In this document: positions 5,285-5,397 of the stretch, piece by piece
How the letters are laid out: every line of letters starts with the position of its first letter
Numbering within the stretch: the first letter of the stretch is position 1
From: Actinomycetota bacterium
Lineage (GTDB): Bacteria > Actinomycetota > CADDZG01 > WHSQ01
DNA: 5,397 nucleotides
Direction: 5' to 3'
NCBI GenBank assembly: GCA_016781115.1
Contig: JADDQX010000178.1
Location: 1 to 5,397 of the forward strand
Notes under the pieces: generated by a model
Database searches by the model: none
Told to the model about the DNA's origin: nothing
What the model saw: only the letters and a program-made list of their open reading frames with translations
Position numbers and translations under genes: made by a program

Positions 5285-5394
5285 TGTCAAAGATCAGCCG
5301 GAACTGTCAAAGATCAGCGGGAACTGGTGTCAAACATCAGCCGGAACTGTGTCAACGATCAGGTGGAGCCGGAGTGTCCAGCATCACCCGGAAC
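5285..5394 (+). repeat. Five degenerate copies of a 20-bp TGTCA repeat
   Basis: Copies lie at 5285-5304, 5305-5324, 5328-5347, 5350-5369 and 5375-5394, separated by 0, 3, 2 and 5 bases. The best consensus is TGTCAAAGATCAGCCGGAAC. Copies 1 and 2 differ at one base, copy 3 differs from copy 1 at one base, and copies 4 and 5 are more diverged. All point the same way. The spacers differ in length, so this is an array of protein-binding-type units rather than a slippage-made tandem repeat, and the units are too close for CRISPR. Confidence 0.9.
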
Positions 5395-5397
5395 ACG
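5285..5397 (+). mobile_element. Putative terminal region of an IS21-like insertion sequence
   Basis: IS21-family elements begin with TGT and carry several ~20-bp transposase-binding repeats inside each end, with istA and istB internal. The TGTCA-starting repeat array at the window edge has this form, and an element extending to the right would have its transposase beyond 5397. No transposase sequence, opposite end or target duplication is visible, so both family and exact boundary are inferred. A TGTCAG at 5263 could be the true tip. Confidence 0.45.

Noticed and set aside
5285..5394. CRISPR array
   Set aside because: Units are nearly contiguous (0-5 base gaps) with no spacer-length sequence between them.

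Overview
The window is GC-rich, gene-dense bacterial DNA that best fits an actinomycete (Actinomycetota). The clues are a mycothiol-dependent maleylpyruvate isomerase-type protein at the left edge, GTG and TTG starts, strong AGGAGG-like ribosome sites, and a likely leaderless galE. No rRNA, tRNA or CRISPR array is visible. Everything here is read by eye from the sequence; no database search was run.

Layout. (1) Bases 1-1316, minus strand: a tight three-gene operon read right to left. It encodes a flavin reductase-like FMN protein, a very acidic 102-residue zinc-ribbon protein, and an MDMPI/DinB-type protein cut by the window edge. Both junctions overlap (TGATG and ATGA), so translation is probably coupled. 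(2) Bases 1413-2438, plus strand: galE, a complete UDP-glucose 4-epimerase, divergent from the first operon and probably a single-gene transcript. (3) Bases 2573-4433, plus strand: five closely spaced genes. They are a STAS anti-sigma-factor antagonist, a 45-residue acidic protein ending in an SFPASDPPSF motif, a 99-residue glycine-zipper membrane protein, a 41-residue single-span membrane protein, and a DUF2071 (YqjF-like) protein. A GTTTTG-N14-GGGTAA sequence about 100 bp before the STAS gene resembles promoters of the stress/sporulation SigB/SigF group. (4) Bases 4518-4988, minus strand: a conserved actinobacterial-type membrane-associated protein of unknown function, convergent with the operon. 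A second, weaker SigB/SigF-like site lies just upstream. (5) Bases 4989-5397: no confident gene. The last 113 bases hold five degenerate copies of a 20-bp repeat beginning TGTCA. This looks like the end of an IS21-type (or similar) insertion sequence whose transposase would lie beyond the window.

How it fits together. GalE supplies UDP-galactose (possibly also UDP-GalNAc, judging by a small gate residue) for surface glycans. The STAS-led operon looks like a stress-response cassette: a partner-switching regulator is co-transcribed with small acidic and membrane proteins, with no anti-sigma kinase or sigma factor in view. The most rewarding items are the small proteins of that operon with its SigB-like promoter, and the repeat array at the right edge.
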